Virus record (IMG/VR): IMGVR_UViG_3300028041_000100
Span: 1-21,656 of that record
Direction: 5' to 3' (one strand)
Origin: a virus
Length of the DNA stretch: 21,656 bases
The position numbers and the translations under genes are program-made. Shown piece after piece: positions 15,733 to 21,656 of the stretch (positions are counted from its first letter, which is position 1; the number at the start of each line of letters is the position of its first letter). Below the pieces are notes generated by a model. The model had not been told where the DNA came from, did not search any database, and saw only the letters and a program-made list of their open reading frames with translations.

Positions 15733-16210
15733 CGGTCTGTTCAAACTCTGCGTCGATCACCGGGGCCGGAAGCATCGGCGCCTCGTCCGCGAGTCGAAGG
15801 GCGATTCGTCTGGCCTGCTCGTCCCGCACGAGCATCCGGCCCGCGTCCGATCCGATCGTGATGCTCACGCCCGCCGACTGCGGATCGTCGCCCCATAAGG
15901 GCCGGGCCATCTTGGATGCGGCCCACTTGTACGCCTCCATTGCGGCCCGGCCGGCGTTGTGCGGGATGCTGCCGGTCTCTACTGCGGCGGCGATGTCCAG
16001 CACCCTCTGGGCATACACATCGCCACGGGTCGCACGCGCCAGCTCGTACTCCTTCCAAAGCTGCGGGTCGTCGGCCACGCCACGCATGAACTCCATCCGC
16101 GTCATGCCAGCGACCTGACAGGCGTCGTCGAGCGGAACGCCGTTGCCCACCGCGTCGATCACGCCCTGAATCATCTTGCGACGGGTCTTGTCACCAATGG
16201 GTCTAGCCAT
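15716..16210 (-). CDS. terS: Terminase small subunit-like protein (164 aa)
   Basis: The start ATG at 16210 overlaps the upstream gene by 8 bases; the frame extends further but without a ribosome binding site and inside that gene. An N-terminal helix-turn-helix is visible (VPLDDACQVAGMTRMEFMRG, about residues 25-44), with which the subunit would recognise viral DNA. It is followed by the long helix ELARATRGDVYAQRVLDIAA (about 55-74) and then AAMEAYKWAASKMARPLWGD (about 86-105). The order HTH, 'A.a.rad...e.vl.Ia', then 'K.W.asK..p..wGd' matches the Sf6-type small terminase family. The C-terminus is acidic (DAEFEQTDAKES) and may contact the large subunit. Position directly before the large terminase supports the call. 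Confidence 0.85.
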   Translation of the reverse strand: MARPIGDKTRRKMIQGVIDAVGNGVPLDDACQVAGMTRMEFMRGVADDPQLWKEYELARATRGDVYAQRVLDIAAAVETGSIPHNAGRAAMEAYKWAASKMARPLWGDDPQSAGVSITIGSDAGRMLVRDEQARRIALRLADEAPMLPAPVIDAEFEQTDAKES

Positions 16211-16670
16211 TGGCAGACTCCCGGAGCTTTGCGATCGCCGCCTTGTGAATCCGCAAAACCTTGTCGTACTTGACGGACAGCGACCGGGCGATATCCGCCA
16301 GCGTTTCACTGCGAGCCCATCGACTGACGATGGTGCGTTCGAGTCCGCTCAGGCCATCGAGCAATTCGGCAAGCTCTGGCGACACCGCCTCAGCCTCTTG
16401 CGCTACCCGAGACGCCGCGGCAATGGCCCTGCAACGCCGGTCGTCGGCGATCTCCTGCGCACGCAGTGCGGTGCGCATCGCGTTGCTGGCGTGAGTTGCC
16501 AGCTTCACTCCATCGGGCTTGTCTGCGGCGTTTAGCCGTACAATCGCCGCAAGAGCCGCTTCCTGAATCCGGTCGCTCTCGTCTACCGCCGGATCGTTGA
16601 CCCCACCGCGATGCCGTGCGTAGGACCGCGCAGCAGCCAACACTTCTTTCCCTGTATCTCCCCCCTCCAT
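16203..16670 (-). CDS. Small sigma-70-like factor (155 aa)
   Basis: The start ATG at 16670 is preferred because GGGGAG lies 8 bases upstream; a GTG at 16679 is the alternative. Residues about 33-72 (DRIQEAALAAIVRLNAADKP, then DGVKLATHASNAMRTALR) follow the sigma region 2 pattern 'D.iQeg.lali.A......G..f.Tya...ir.al'. Residues about 100-150 (LLDGLSGLERTIVSRWA, then ETLADIARSLSVKYDKVLRI, ending AAIAKLRE) follow the region 4 helix-turn-helix pattern. Regions 1 and 3 are absent, as in small ECF-type and phage sigma factors. It probably binds host RNA polymerase or DNA and could direct late transcription. A small DNA-packaging HTH protein is the main alternative, given the terminase neighbours. 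Confidence 0.7.
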   Translation of the reverse strand: MEGGDTGKEVLAAARSYARHRGGVNDPAVDESDRIQEAALAAIVRLNAADKPDGVKLATHASNAMRTALRAQEIADDRRCRAIAAASRVAQEAEAVSPELAELLDGLSGLERTIVSRWARSETLADIARSLSVKYDKVLRIHKAAIAKLRESANG

Positions 16671-16685
16671 GCTCCACACTCCCCA

Positions 16686-17078
16686 CTAAGATGCCGCTGT
16701 CTTTCGCGGCTCAGCCCTGACCTGCCACGGGCACAAACCTCTTGCTCCCGTGGCCAAGGTGATGTCTGCCTCGATGCGATAACTTCTGTCGCCGACCGGG
16801 AACGCGGTGTGGGGGATGGTCGCGCGAAAGTTGTAGCCTTCGGAATCCTCTCGCCAGCGGTCGTCCGTCTGGAGGGAGTTGAAAAACACGGTCGATACCG
16901 TGGGAGTCGCGGAGTAGGTTTCCGCCAGCGTCGCCATGTCGGCGACCTTGATCGTTACAGCCTGAACACCGGCTATCGTGACCGGCAACCTGTTCTCGCC
17001 AAGCACTCGCGCCATCACCACCACGGCGCTGGACTGCATGGACTGAACCGTCTTGATAGGAAACAGCGAACCGCTCAT
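16686..17078 (-). CDS. Small beta-rich protein, possible tail/fibre component (130 aa)
   Basis: The start ATG at 17078 follows a purine-rich site (GAGAGGGGGAGAGGGG). The protein is mostly strands (SAVVVMARVLGENRLPVTIA, VQAVTIKVADMATL, then YNFRATIPHTAFPVGDRSY and RIEADITLATGARGLCPW). The pattern of an Ig-like sandwich closing with a 'y.iea.it...g......' strand resembles N-terminal domains of phage baseplate/fibre proteins. The neighbouring upstream genes encode fibre-like proteins. Function is inferred only from fold pattern and context. Confidence 0.75.
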   Translation of the reverse strand: MSGSLFPIKTVQSMQSSAVVVMARVLGENRLPVTIAGVQAVTIKVADMATLAETYSATPTVSTVFFNSLQTDDRWREDSEGYNFRATIPHTAFPVGDRSYRIEADITLATGARGLCPWQVRAEPRKTAAS

Positions 17079-17114
17079 CCCCTCTCCCCCTCTCTACGCC
17101 CCACCACATCCCAC

Positions 17115-17417
17115 CTAGCATCCGGCCTGAACTGCGATAGCTCCGACTGCGAACCCCTCCGTCGCCTGCGGCAGCACCGGGGTTGCATCCGCCTCGATGG
17201 CTCCAACCCCGAACGCGCCCTGGATCACATGGACCGCCAGCGTCACGCCCGCCGCCTCACCGCCGATCGCGTATCCATCCGTGCGATCCACGCACTGAAC
17301 GAACCGGATCGGAACGGCGATGGGCGTGTCGGTGTGCTGGCCGTCGAAGATGCCGCCAAAAAACGCGGGACGGTCCAGCCGGTCGATCTGCCCATCGACG
17401 TTGCCAAAGAGCCTCAT
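17115..17417 (-). CDS. Hypothetical protein (100 aa)
   Basis: The start ATG at 17417 overlaps the upstream stop as ATGA. The sequence is Gly/Ala/Val-rich with short hydrophobic strands (DTPIAVPIRFVQCVDRTDGY, then EAAGVTLAVHVIQGAFGVGA) and ends in QAGC. No motif is recognised. The composition suggests a small beta domain. It belongs to the fibre block by position. Confidence 0.65.
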   Translation of the reverse strand: MRLFGNVDGQIDRLDRPAFFGGIFDGQHTDTPIAVPIRFVQCVDRTDGYAIGGEAAGVTLAVHVIQGAFGVGAIEADATPVLPQATEGFAVGAIAVQAGC

Positions 17418-17761
17418 GCCAGCCCCTTCTCCGACCTTGCCATGACGCCGATGGCCGCGTCATACCACCGCCAGTACCGCCGCTTGTGATCGAGAATGTG
17501 CGTTGCGACGAACCGCTGCATGGCGATCAGGGTCTGGTCGAGGTCGTAGTAGTGGATCTGGTAGAACCGTCGCGCGTGAGTCATCGCGTCGTCCTTGAGC
17601 CCGTCGTCCGTCTCGTCGAGGTTGAGCCCGGTAAAGACGTGCGACACTGCCCGGACGCACTCTTTCCACAGGTCATCCATCGACATCGGCTTCGGCGTGT
17701 ATGCGTCGTAGCCGAAGCCCGAATAGTTCTTTTTCGCACGCATGAAGCCACCATCCCACAT
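17414..17761 (-). CDS. Hypothetical alpha-helical protein (115 aa)
   Basis: The frame starts at ATG 17761, 3 bases after the stop of the large fibre gene. A second ATG at 17743 has GGGATGG upstream and may be the true start, giving 109 residues. The body is helical and aromatic-rich (MSMDDLWKECVRAVSHVFTG, then HARRFYQIHYYDLDQTLIAM, then TAHILDHKRRYWRWYD-like segments). The KDDAMTHARRFYQIHYYDL pattern suggests a compact helical bundle. The family is unknown. Position between the fibre protein and small beta proteins suggests a fibre assembly or attachment factor, but this is weak inference. Confidence 0.7.
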   Translation of the reverse strand: MWDGGFMRAKKNYSGFGYDAYTPKPMSMDDLWKECVRAVSHVFTGLNLDETDDGLKDDAMTHARRFYQIHYYDLDQTLIAMQRFVATHILDHKRRYWRWYDAAIGVMARSEKGLA

Positions 17762-17764
17762 GGG

Positions 17765-19798
17765 TTAGCTCGCCAGACCCTGCACCTGAGTGACCGAATC
17801 GTCGGACACCGACTGCTGGGCAATCACGGTCGAACCGTTGGACCCGTGGGTTGTCAGCGTTTCGCTGGTCAGCGTCACATGCCCAAAGGTGCGAAGGAAC
17901 AGACCCGAGAACCGCTGGGGCAGCGTCCACGCCATCGGGTCGCCCGAAGGGTCAGCCGTGGTGATGAGATTCAGACCGTCACTTGCCAGCTTGTATCCCG
18001 TCTTGTCGAGAACGGTCTGGACCGTGACCGTCTCGCCGTCGAGTGTTGCCCGAACATCGGAACCGGTGAAGGTCAGCAGGTCGGTCTTGGCCTTGATCGC
18101 GGTCACGTCCGCGTTGCTCGGGGCGGTGTAGGCCGATGCGGCAAGCCGAGTGGAGGTAGCCACGTCGATTCGTCCAGTAACCGTGGGCGTAAGCCCCACA
18201 TCGGCCAGTGCCGCGTCAGCCTGAGTCTTTGCCTGTGCAGCCGTCAGCGTCGATCGGCTCGATACCGTCGCGTCGATCCGGCCCGTGATCGTGCTGGTCA
18301 GGCCCACATCGGCGATCGCCTGATCGGCCTGAGCCTTGACCTGACCGGTGGTGATCGTCGATCGGCTGCTGATCGTCGCGTCGATCCGGCCTGTCACGGT
18401 GGAGGTCAGCCCGACAGCCGAAAGAGCGTTGTCGGCCTGCGTGCGGACCTGCGTAGTCGAGACATCGTTGAACCCGGTGACGCCAGTGCCCTTGGCAAGC
18501 ACGATGTTGGCCCCGCTGGTCAGCGTTCGCGTAGCGTGCGTCCAGATGGCTTCCGGGGTCAGGTCCGACCCGCCAGCCGAGGACACCAAAGCGTCGAGGA
18601 AGTAGCCAAACGTACCGGCGACACGCGATCCGCCGCGGGGCCGGTCCCATATCGCGTCAGCCCCGGATGCGGAGAGCGTGTACCCGGTCTTGTCGTTGTT
18701 GGTCCCAACCGTCACTGCGTTGGTGATCGTGGACACCGTCGGGATTACCGCGTTGGTGTGCGTCGTGGCCGCCAGGATCACGCGACCACCAGCAGCGACG
18801 ATGATCGGCTCGCCCGTAGACGAGATATTCGTCGCGTCGGTCAGCCTGCGGGTTCCAACCGCCCAGACATCCGCCGCCGAATGGGTAGACCGGGACGCGA
18901 CGGTGGATTGCAATGCCTCTCCGAAGGTGCCTGCATCGGCGTAGCTGGCTCGCGTAGCGCCCCAGACAGCATCCCGCACCATAGACTCACTCATCCCGCC
19001 CGAAGCAGTGATCGCCTCGGTGATCTGGGCGTCGAGGAAGTGGCCGAAGCTGCCGGTGGGCCGCGAGTCCGCCGACCGCATCCGGTTCCAGATCGCGTCG
19101 ATGCCAGCGGTGGTCAGCGTGTAGCCAGTCTTGTCAGTGACGGACGACGCTTCGGCAGAGACAATGGAGGCTCGCGCGTCGTACCCGGTGGTGAAGAACA
19201 GCACCAGATTGTCGGCTGGCTCGGTGGCGTTGCGGACGCGATCAATGTCTACCCGAGGCACGCCATTGGTGTTGGGCGTAAGGACCGTCTGATTAGCCCA
19301 GTGAGTTACGTTGGCAACGACGCGACCGCTTGTAACGTCGATCTGGCCCGTGGCCGTGCCCGGCTGAACCTTGACGCGGCCCTGATCCAGATCAATCTGG
19401 CCGGTCGATGTGCCGGGCTGAACCTTGACGCGACCGCTGGTCAGGTCGAGTTGGTGGGCCCCGGTGCCCGCTGTCGGCAGGCCGCCGGAGCTGCCGGGCG
19501 CAGCGTTGGGCAGCCGCTCGAACTGGATCGTGACCGGGATGATGGATACTGAGGATGTGCTTGATTTGCCGGCCAGCGTGCCGATGTTGCAGTCGGTTTC
19601 GGTGGAAGTCAGCGTGATCTTGTAGATGCCGGGGCAGTTGGCCGAATCGACTTCGGACGGCGAATTGGTCGGCGCCGACGCCGTGCCGTCCTTGATCCAT
19701 CGCAAAGTGTGATTCGCCACGTCCCCGGTCTTGCCCGCACCGGCAGATGTGTCCCATGCGACGTACTGGATCGTCATGCCGACTGCGCGAGTAGCCAT
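17765..19798 (-). CDS. Repeat-rich tail fibre-like protein (677 aa)
   Basis: The start ATG at 19798 overlaps the upstream stop as TAATG. Residues 1-100 look like a beta-sandwich domain (TIQYVAWDTSAGAGKTGDVA, GIYKITLTSTETDCNIG). Residues about 118-155 hold 18-residue repeats (GRVKVQPGT.TGQID). The motif DKTGYTL...G.DAIW occurs around 222 and 369, with DKTGYKL near 598; 'ADVWAVGTRRLT' and 'PEAIWTHATRTLT' motifs occur near 309 and 415, as in many phage tail fibres. Residues 447-482, 483-518 and 519-554 are three tandem 36-residue repeats (Q.K.QAD.A..DVGLTST.TGRIDAT.SSRST). The architecture fits an elongated trimeric fibre; the C-terminal domain could be the receptor tip. No enzymatic motif is seen. 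Confidence 0.85.
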   Translation of the reverse strand: MATRAVGMTIQYVAWDTSAGAGKTGDVANHTLRWIKDGTASAPTNSPSEVDSANCPGIYKITLTSTETDCNIGTLAGKSSTSSVSIIPVTIQFERLPNAAPGSSGGLPTAGTGAHQLDLTSGRVKVQPGTSTGQIDLDQGRVKVQPGTATGQIDVTSGRVVANVTHWANQTVLTPNTNGVPRVDIDRVRNATEPADNLVLFFTTGYDARASIVSAEASSVTDKTGYTLTTAGIDAIWNRMRSADSRPTGSFGHFLDAQITEAITASGGMSESMVRDAVWGATRASYADAGTFGEALQSTVASRSTHSAADVWAVGTRRLTDATNISSTGEPIIVAAGGRVILAATTHTNAVIPTVSTITNAVTVGTNNDKTGYTLSASGADAIWDRPRGGSRVAGTFGYFLDALVSSAGGSDLTPEAIWTHATRTLTSGANIVLAKGTGVTGFNDVSTTQVRTQADNALSAVGLTSTVTGRIDATISSRSTITTGQVKAQADQAIADVGLTSTITGRIDATVSSRSTLTAAQAKTQADAALADVGLTPTVTGRIDVATSTRLAASAYTAPSNADVTAIKAKTDLLTFTGSDVRATLDGETVTVQTVLDKTGYKLASDGLNLITTADPSGDPMAWTLPQRFSGLFLRTFGHVTLTSETLTTHGSNGSTVIAQQSVSDDSVTQVQGLAS

Positions 19799-20946
19799 TA
19801 CATGCAGGCTCCGACAAGGTGTTGGATCGGCGTGTTTGCTGAGGATGGGGCAACCAGGTCGCTCATGCTCCAGTCGTCTAACTGTGCTGCGTTGCGGAGT
19901 ACCAGTCCCCCGTAGACGAACCCGCTGATGTTGGTGTCCGTCACGCTCTCATGCTGCACGCCATCGACCCATATGCTGATCGTGGACCCGAGGGCTCTGC
20001 ACCGGACGAACGTGCCGTCTGCCGGATCGCTGGCTCCGACCTGCGACAGAGAGGTGAATGCTCCGTTGACTACTCGCGCAAGCCCTCGCCCATCGCCGCC
20101 GCCAGTCAGGCTCGCTGCGTAGTAGGTCCGAGTCCCGGTGCCAGGAACGCGAACGAGGGCGCCGGCCTCACGGGCATTCGTGGTTATGCCGTAGACCCGG
20201 ACCTGCGCTGCAAGGTCATCGACGCTCAGGCCGGTCGTCGCGTGACACTCGGTCTTGCCAAAGTCGCCGACCACGGCGCAGCGGTTGGAGCGGGTTTCCG
20301 CATCGCCGCTGAGTTCGACCCACGAAAGCTGCGGCCCGAGCGTAGTAGAGTTGGCCTGATTGAAGTCCTCGCTGAGCGTAGTGGCGGGCCGGATCGGCTT
20401 GTCACCCTTCTCCGCGATCTCCTCGAACGGCACACGCAGCTTGCGACGTACGCACTCGCCATACTTGGCGGCGAGAGCCGTGTCGCGTTGCTTGATGGCC
20501 TTGTAGCTTGCCCGAACCTGCCGCTGGATGACAGGCCATGCCGGATCGGATTGACCGGTGAACGGCTTGCTTTGGACCAGCCCCAATGTCCCGACGTACA
20601 ACTCGCTGATCCCCTTGTGGGTCGGCATGATGGGCCGGGCGTGCTTCTCGCCATCGGAGTCGGCGGCGGCAGTGAGTGTTTCCCATAGGATGTCGAGCAG
20701 CCGGAAGGACGCAGGAGCCCGAGTCATCCCCACCCGGTCACGCCAGACGTTTCGCTGCCCGGCGGTCAGGTTCCCGTCGAGCGTGTCGCCGAGGTCTGTG
20801 TAGTCAGAACCGGGATGGGTCGAGCAGTGGAACAGACCAACACCACCGGCCTGCCCGCGCAGGTCCAGTGCGGACCCAGCATGGGAAGCCGGAGGGACAA
20901 AGCCCCCAGATGAATCGGTCTGCCAAGGCCCGATGTAGAACCTCAC
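19798..20946 (-). CDS. Tail protein with C-terminal ConA/LamG-like jelly roll (382 aa, GTG start)
   Basis: The GTG at 20946 is chosen because GGGGAGAGAGGGA (20947-20959) lies immediately upstream. The open frame goes further, but through the tRNA-like RNA at 20971-21075. The first 185 residues (RFYIGPWQTDSSGGFVPPAS, then helices at about 60-180) are of unknown fold. Residues about 190-365 form a jelly-roll pattern: SEDFNQANSTTLGPQLSWVE at the start, AQVRVYGITTNAREAGALVR, then TYYAASLTGGGDGRGLARVV, STISIWVDGVQHESVTDT and GFVYGGLVLRN. This is the order of ConA-like lectin/glucanase domains, suggesting binding of a host surface sugar. No catalytic acidic pair is obvious. It heads the fibre block. 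Confidence 0.8.
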   Translation of the reverse strand: MRFYIGPWQTDSSGGFVPPASHAGSALDLRGQAGGVGLFHCSTHPGSDYTDLGDTLDGNLTAGQRNVWRDRVGMTRAPASFRLLDILWETLTAAADSDGEKHARPIMPTHKGISELYVGTLGLVQSKPFTGQSDPAWPVIQRQVRASYKAIKQRDTALAAKYGECVRRKLRVPFEEIAEKGDKPIRPATTLSEDFNQANSTTLGPQLSWVELSGDAETRSNRCAVVGDFGKTECHATTGLSVDDLAAQVRVYGITTNAREAGALVRVPGTGTRTYYAASLTGGGDGRGLARVVNGAFTSLSQVGASDPADGTFVRCRALGSTISIWVDGVQHESVTDTNISGFVYGGLVLRNAAQLDDWSMSDLVAPSSANTPIQHLVGACM

Positions 20947-20959
20947 TCCCTCTCTCCCC
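20947..20959 (-). promoter_or_regulatory. Ribosome binding site GGGGAGAGAGGGA before a GTG start
   Basis: The minus strand reads GGGGAGAGAGGGA then GTG AGG TTC. It sets the GTG start of the jelly-roll protein and separates it from the RNA element ending at 20971. Confidence 0.65.
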
Positions 20960-20970
20960 AACAGCATCAG

Positions 20971-21075
20971 TGGAGGCGGGTGGAGTCGAACCACCGTCTC
21001 GCAGTCCTGTGGCCCCGCAGGGTTGTGCCGTTGTCGGGCTCCCTGCGGCAGTCTGCGGCTAACCCTTTCGCCCCC
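20971..21075 (-). ncRNA. 105-nt tRNA-like RNA with tmRNA-type ends and no clear anticodon
   Basis: On the minus strand a 7-bp acceptor (GGGGGCG, 21069-21075, with CGCCTCC, 20972-20978) includes G1-C72, G2-C71 and a G3-U70 wobble, followed by discriminator A. A perfect T arm is present (GGTGG-TTCGACT-CCACC, 20979-20995). Instead of a D arm there is an 11-base loop (AAAGGGTTAGC, 21058-21068), and instead of an anticodon arm a 5-bp helix (CGCAG/CTGCG) carries a perfect 8-bp helix (CCGCAGGG/CCCTGCGG). A loop for D, a long helix in place of the anticodon arm, and these end sequences match the tRNA-like domain of tmRNA, but the tag-coding and pseudoknot region is missing. CCA is not encoded. It could instead be a tRNA with an insertion or a decayed tmRNA. 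Confidence 0.55.
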
Positions 21076-21094
21076 TCTACGAACCACCCCTCAA

Positions 21095-21163
21095 TAGCGG
21101 GTCCGGGAGTTGAACCCGGCGTCGCTGGCTTATGAGGCCAACTTGGTCCCACGACCACCCGCG
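21095..21163 (-). tRNA. tRNA-Met-like (anticodon CAT), short D region
   Basis: On the minus strand the 69 bases fold with acceptor GCGGGT/ACCCGC plus a C1-U72 mismatch, anticodon stem TTGGC/GCCAG around the loop CTCATAA (anticodon CAT), and T arm CCGGG-TTCAACT-CCCGG, ending in A without an encoded CCA. Only 15 bases separate the acceptor and anticodon stems (normally about 19), with a 4-bp D stem (GGTC/GACC) and a 4-base loop. CAT may decode Met (elongator or initiator) or, if lysidine-modified, Ile. The unpaired position 1 is an initiator-like trait, but the anticodon stem lacks the full three G-C pairs of initiators. Confidence 0.6.
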
Positions 21164-21164
21164 A

Positions 21165-21223
21165 TGGTGCAGGGGCCTCGGGTTCAGGTGTACGGCGTCC
21201 ACCCGTTCCGTAAGGCCCCCGCA
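21165..21223 (-). other. GC-rich tRNA-like hairpin ending in CCA
   Basis: On the minus strand TGCGGGGGCCT pairs with AGGCCCCTGCA (11 bp, one G-U), followed directly by CCA and, one base later, by the tRNA at 21163. Counted as an acceptor it would read GCGGGGG/CCCCTGC with a G3-U70 wobble, discriminator A and CCA. The 34-base interior holds alternative small helices (TACGG/CCGTA or CGGGT/ACCCG), but there is no T-loop or D-loop consensus, so it is not a normal tRNA. It may be a processing signal, a tRNA mimic, or a tRNA remnant. Bases 21224-21257 between it and the upstream gene hold nothing I can name. Confidence 0.35.
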
Positions 21224-21257
21224 TGTGCCCGCCGATGCTATCTACGGGCGATTCAAG

Positions 21258-21656
21258 TCACTTCCGCTTCTTCTTCTTCTTGATCTTGCAGTTGTCCGCA
21301 TCCGAGCACTTGGCAGCGGATGGGCAGTCGCAGGTGTTGAACGTGCAACAAGTCCAGACGAAGGGTTCTGGGTACGGGCGAGCTGGCGGCTTCGGATCAA
21401 CCTTGTTCGCGGCGTACTGGAGAACTGCGAGCCGCATCAATTCCAATTCCTCGTCATTGAGTTCGATCGACGGGTTGTGAAACCTCCCGTGATAATCATG
21501 GAAACGCAGCCCAGACTTGTGGTCTACGCAGCCGTCCTTAGCCTCCCACTCCTCAGGCCGATGGATGATCGACCTAGCGATCCGCACGATCTCCGGCCGA
21601 ACCTTGTCCTCGTCCCGCTCCGGCAAACACCCGTCATCACGAAATAGTCCAAACAT
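21258..21656 (-). CDS. Cys-rich protein with Lys-rich tail (132 aa, start at window edge)
   Basis: The frame begins with ATG exactly at the right edge, so the true start could lie outside the window. The N-terminal 90 residues are charged and mostly helical (EIVRIARSIIHRPEEWEAKD, then HDYHGRFHNPSIELNDEELE and LMRLAVLQYAANKVD). The C-terminus holds six Cys within 21 residues (WTCCTFNTCDCPSAAKC, then CSDADNC region) and ends KIKKKKKRK. This could be a metal-binding or disulphide knot plus a nucleic-acid-binding tail. I do not recognise a family. It precedes the tRNA-like cluster. Confidence 0.7.
   Translation of the reverse strand: MFGLFRDDGCLPERDEDKVRPEIVRIARSIIHRPEEWEAKDGCVDHKSGLRFHDYHGRFHNPSIELNDEELELMRLAVLQYAANKVDPKPPARPYPEPFVWTCCTFNTCDCPSAAKCSDADNCKIKKKKKRK

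Noticed and set aside
18137-18460. Regular 108-base repeats as a CRISPR-like array
   Set aside because: The units are in-frame coding repeats without unique spacers and are much too long and variable for CRISPR.
17183-19552. Long plus-strand open frame of 789 codons
   Set aside because: It mirrors the repeat-rich fibre gene and the two small genes after it, is rich in Arg, His and Pro, has no ribosome binding site and crosses several well-supported minus-strand genes.
19798-20946. Diversity-generating retroelement target in the lectin-like gene
   Set aside because: No reverse transcriptase or template repeat is present and the C-terminus does not look like a C-type lectin variable region.
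20971-21223. tRNA cluster as a phage attachment site
   Set aside because: No integrase gene or duplicated tRNA end is seen in the window, so att function cannot be supported.
20967-21224. Minus-strand open frame of 85 codons across the RNA cluster
   Set aside because: It ends RRWFDSTRLH, the usual translation of a T arm and acceptor end, and covers the tRNA-like elements, so it is not a real protein.

Overview
The window is a block of virion genes from a GC-rich tailed double-stranded DNA phage (Caudoviricetes), either a free phage or a prophage. All recognised genes lie on the minus strand, so the map reads from right (21656) to left (1). The phage assignment rests on a contiguous packaging and head module: a small terminase-like protein, a large terminase with Walker A, Walker B and C-terminal nuclease motifs, a portal-like protein, a scaffold-like coiled-coil protein, a probable major capsid protein and probable head decoration proteins. 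No integrase, replication, lysis or host gene is visible. The host cannot be named from this sequence, and lifestyle (temperate or lytic) cannot be decided.

Layout in transcription order. (1) 21656-20971: a Cys-rich small protein with a Lys-rich tail, then a ~250-base non-coding cluster of three tRNA-like elements: a GC-rich hairpin ending in CCA, a tRNA with anticodon CAT and a short D region, and a 105-base RNA whose two ends look like those of a tmRNA but whose interior is only a short hairpin. (2) 20946-16686: a tail-fibre or adhesin block with a jelly-roll (LamG/ConA-like) protein, a 677-residue repeat-rich fibre protein, two small unknown proteins and a small beta-rich protein. (3) 16670-14221: a small sigma-70-like protein, a small terminase subunit and the large terminase, all overlapping. 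(4) 14174-8254: two small proteins, the portal, a zinc-ribbon protein with an A8 tract, a 112-residue protein, the scaffold, the major capsid protein and a decoration protein, closed by a strong intrinsic terminator. (5) 8128-7269: two small virion proteins, followed by another stem-loop. (6) 7160-1: a small protein, a 761-residue beta-solenoid-like protein with ~136-residue repeats, a two-domain beta-sandwich protein, two neck/connector-like proteins, a tail-tube-like candidate, a Pro/Glu-rich coiled-coil protein, an unknown protein and a gene cut by the left edge.

The genes are tightly packed and translationally coupled: ATGA, TAATG or TGATG overlaps occur at 264, 1019, 1711, 3231, 6966, 13546, 13773, 17417 and 19798. 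Where a gene is not coupled it usually has a purine-rich ribosome binding site of the form GGGGAGAGAG 5-8 bases before the start, and this decides several starts. Structured stem-loops sit at 8795-8824, 8196-8227 and 7179-7213, and probably grade expression of the highly expressed capsid genes.

The most notable items are the tRNA/tmRNA-like RNA cluster (in particular the 105-base element with a G3-U70 alanine-type acceptor and no visible anticodon), the small sigma-like gene directly in front of the terminase genes, and the zinc-ribbon gene with a possible slippery A8 tract.
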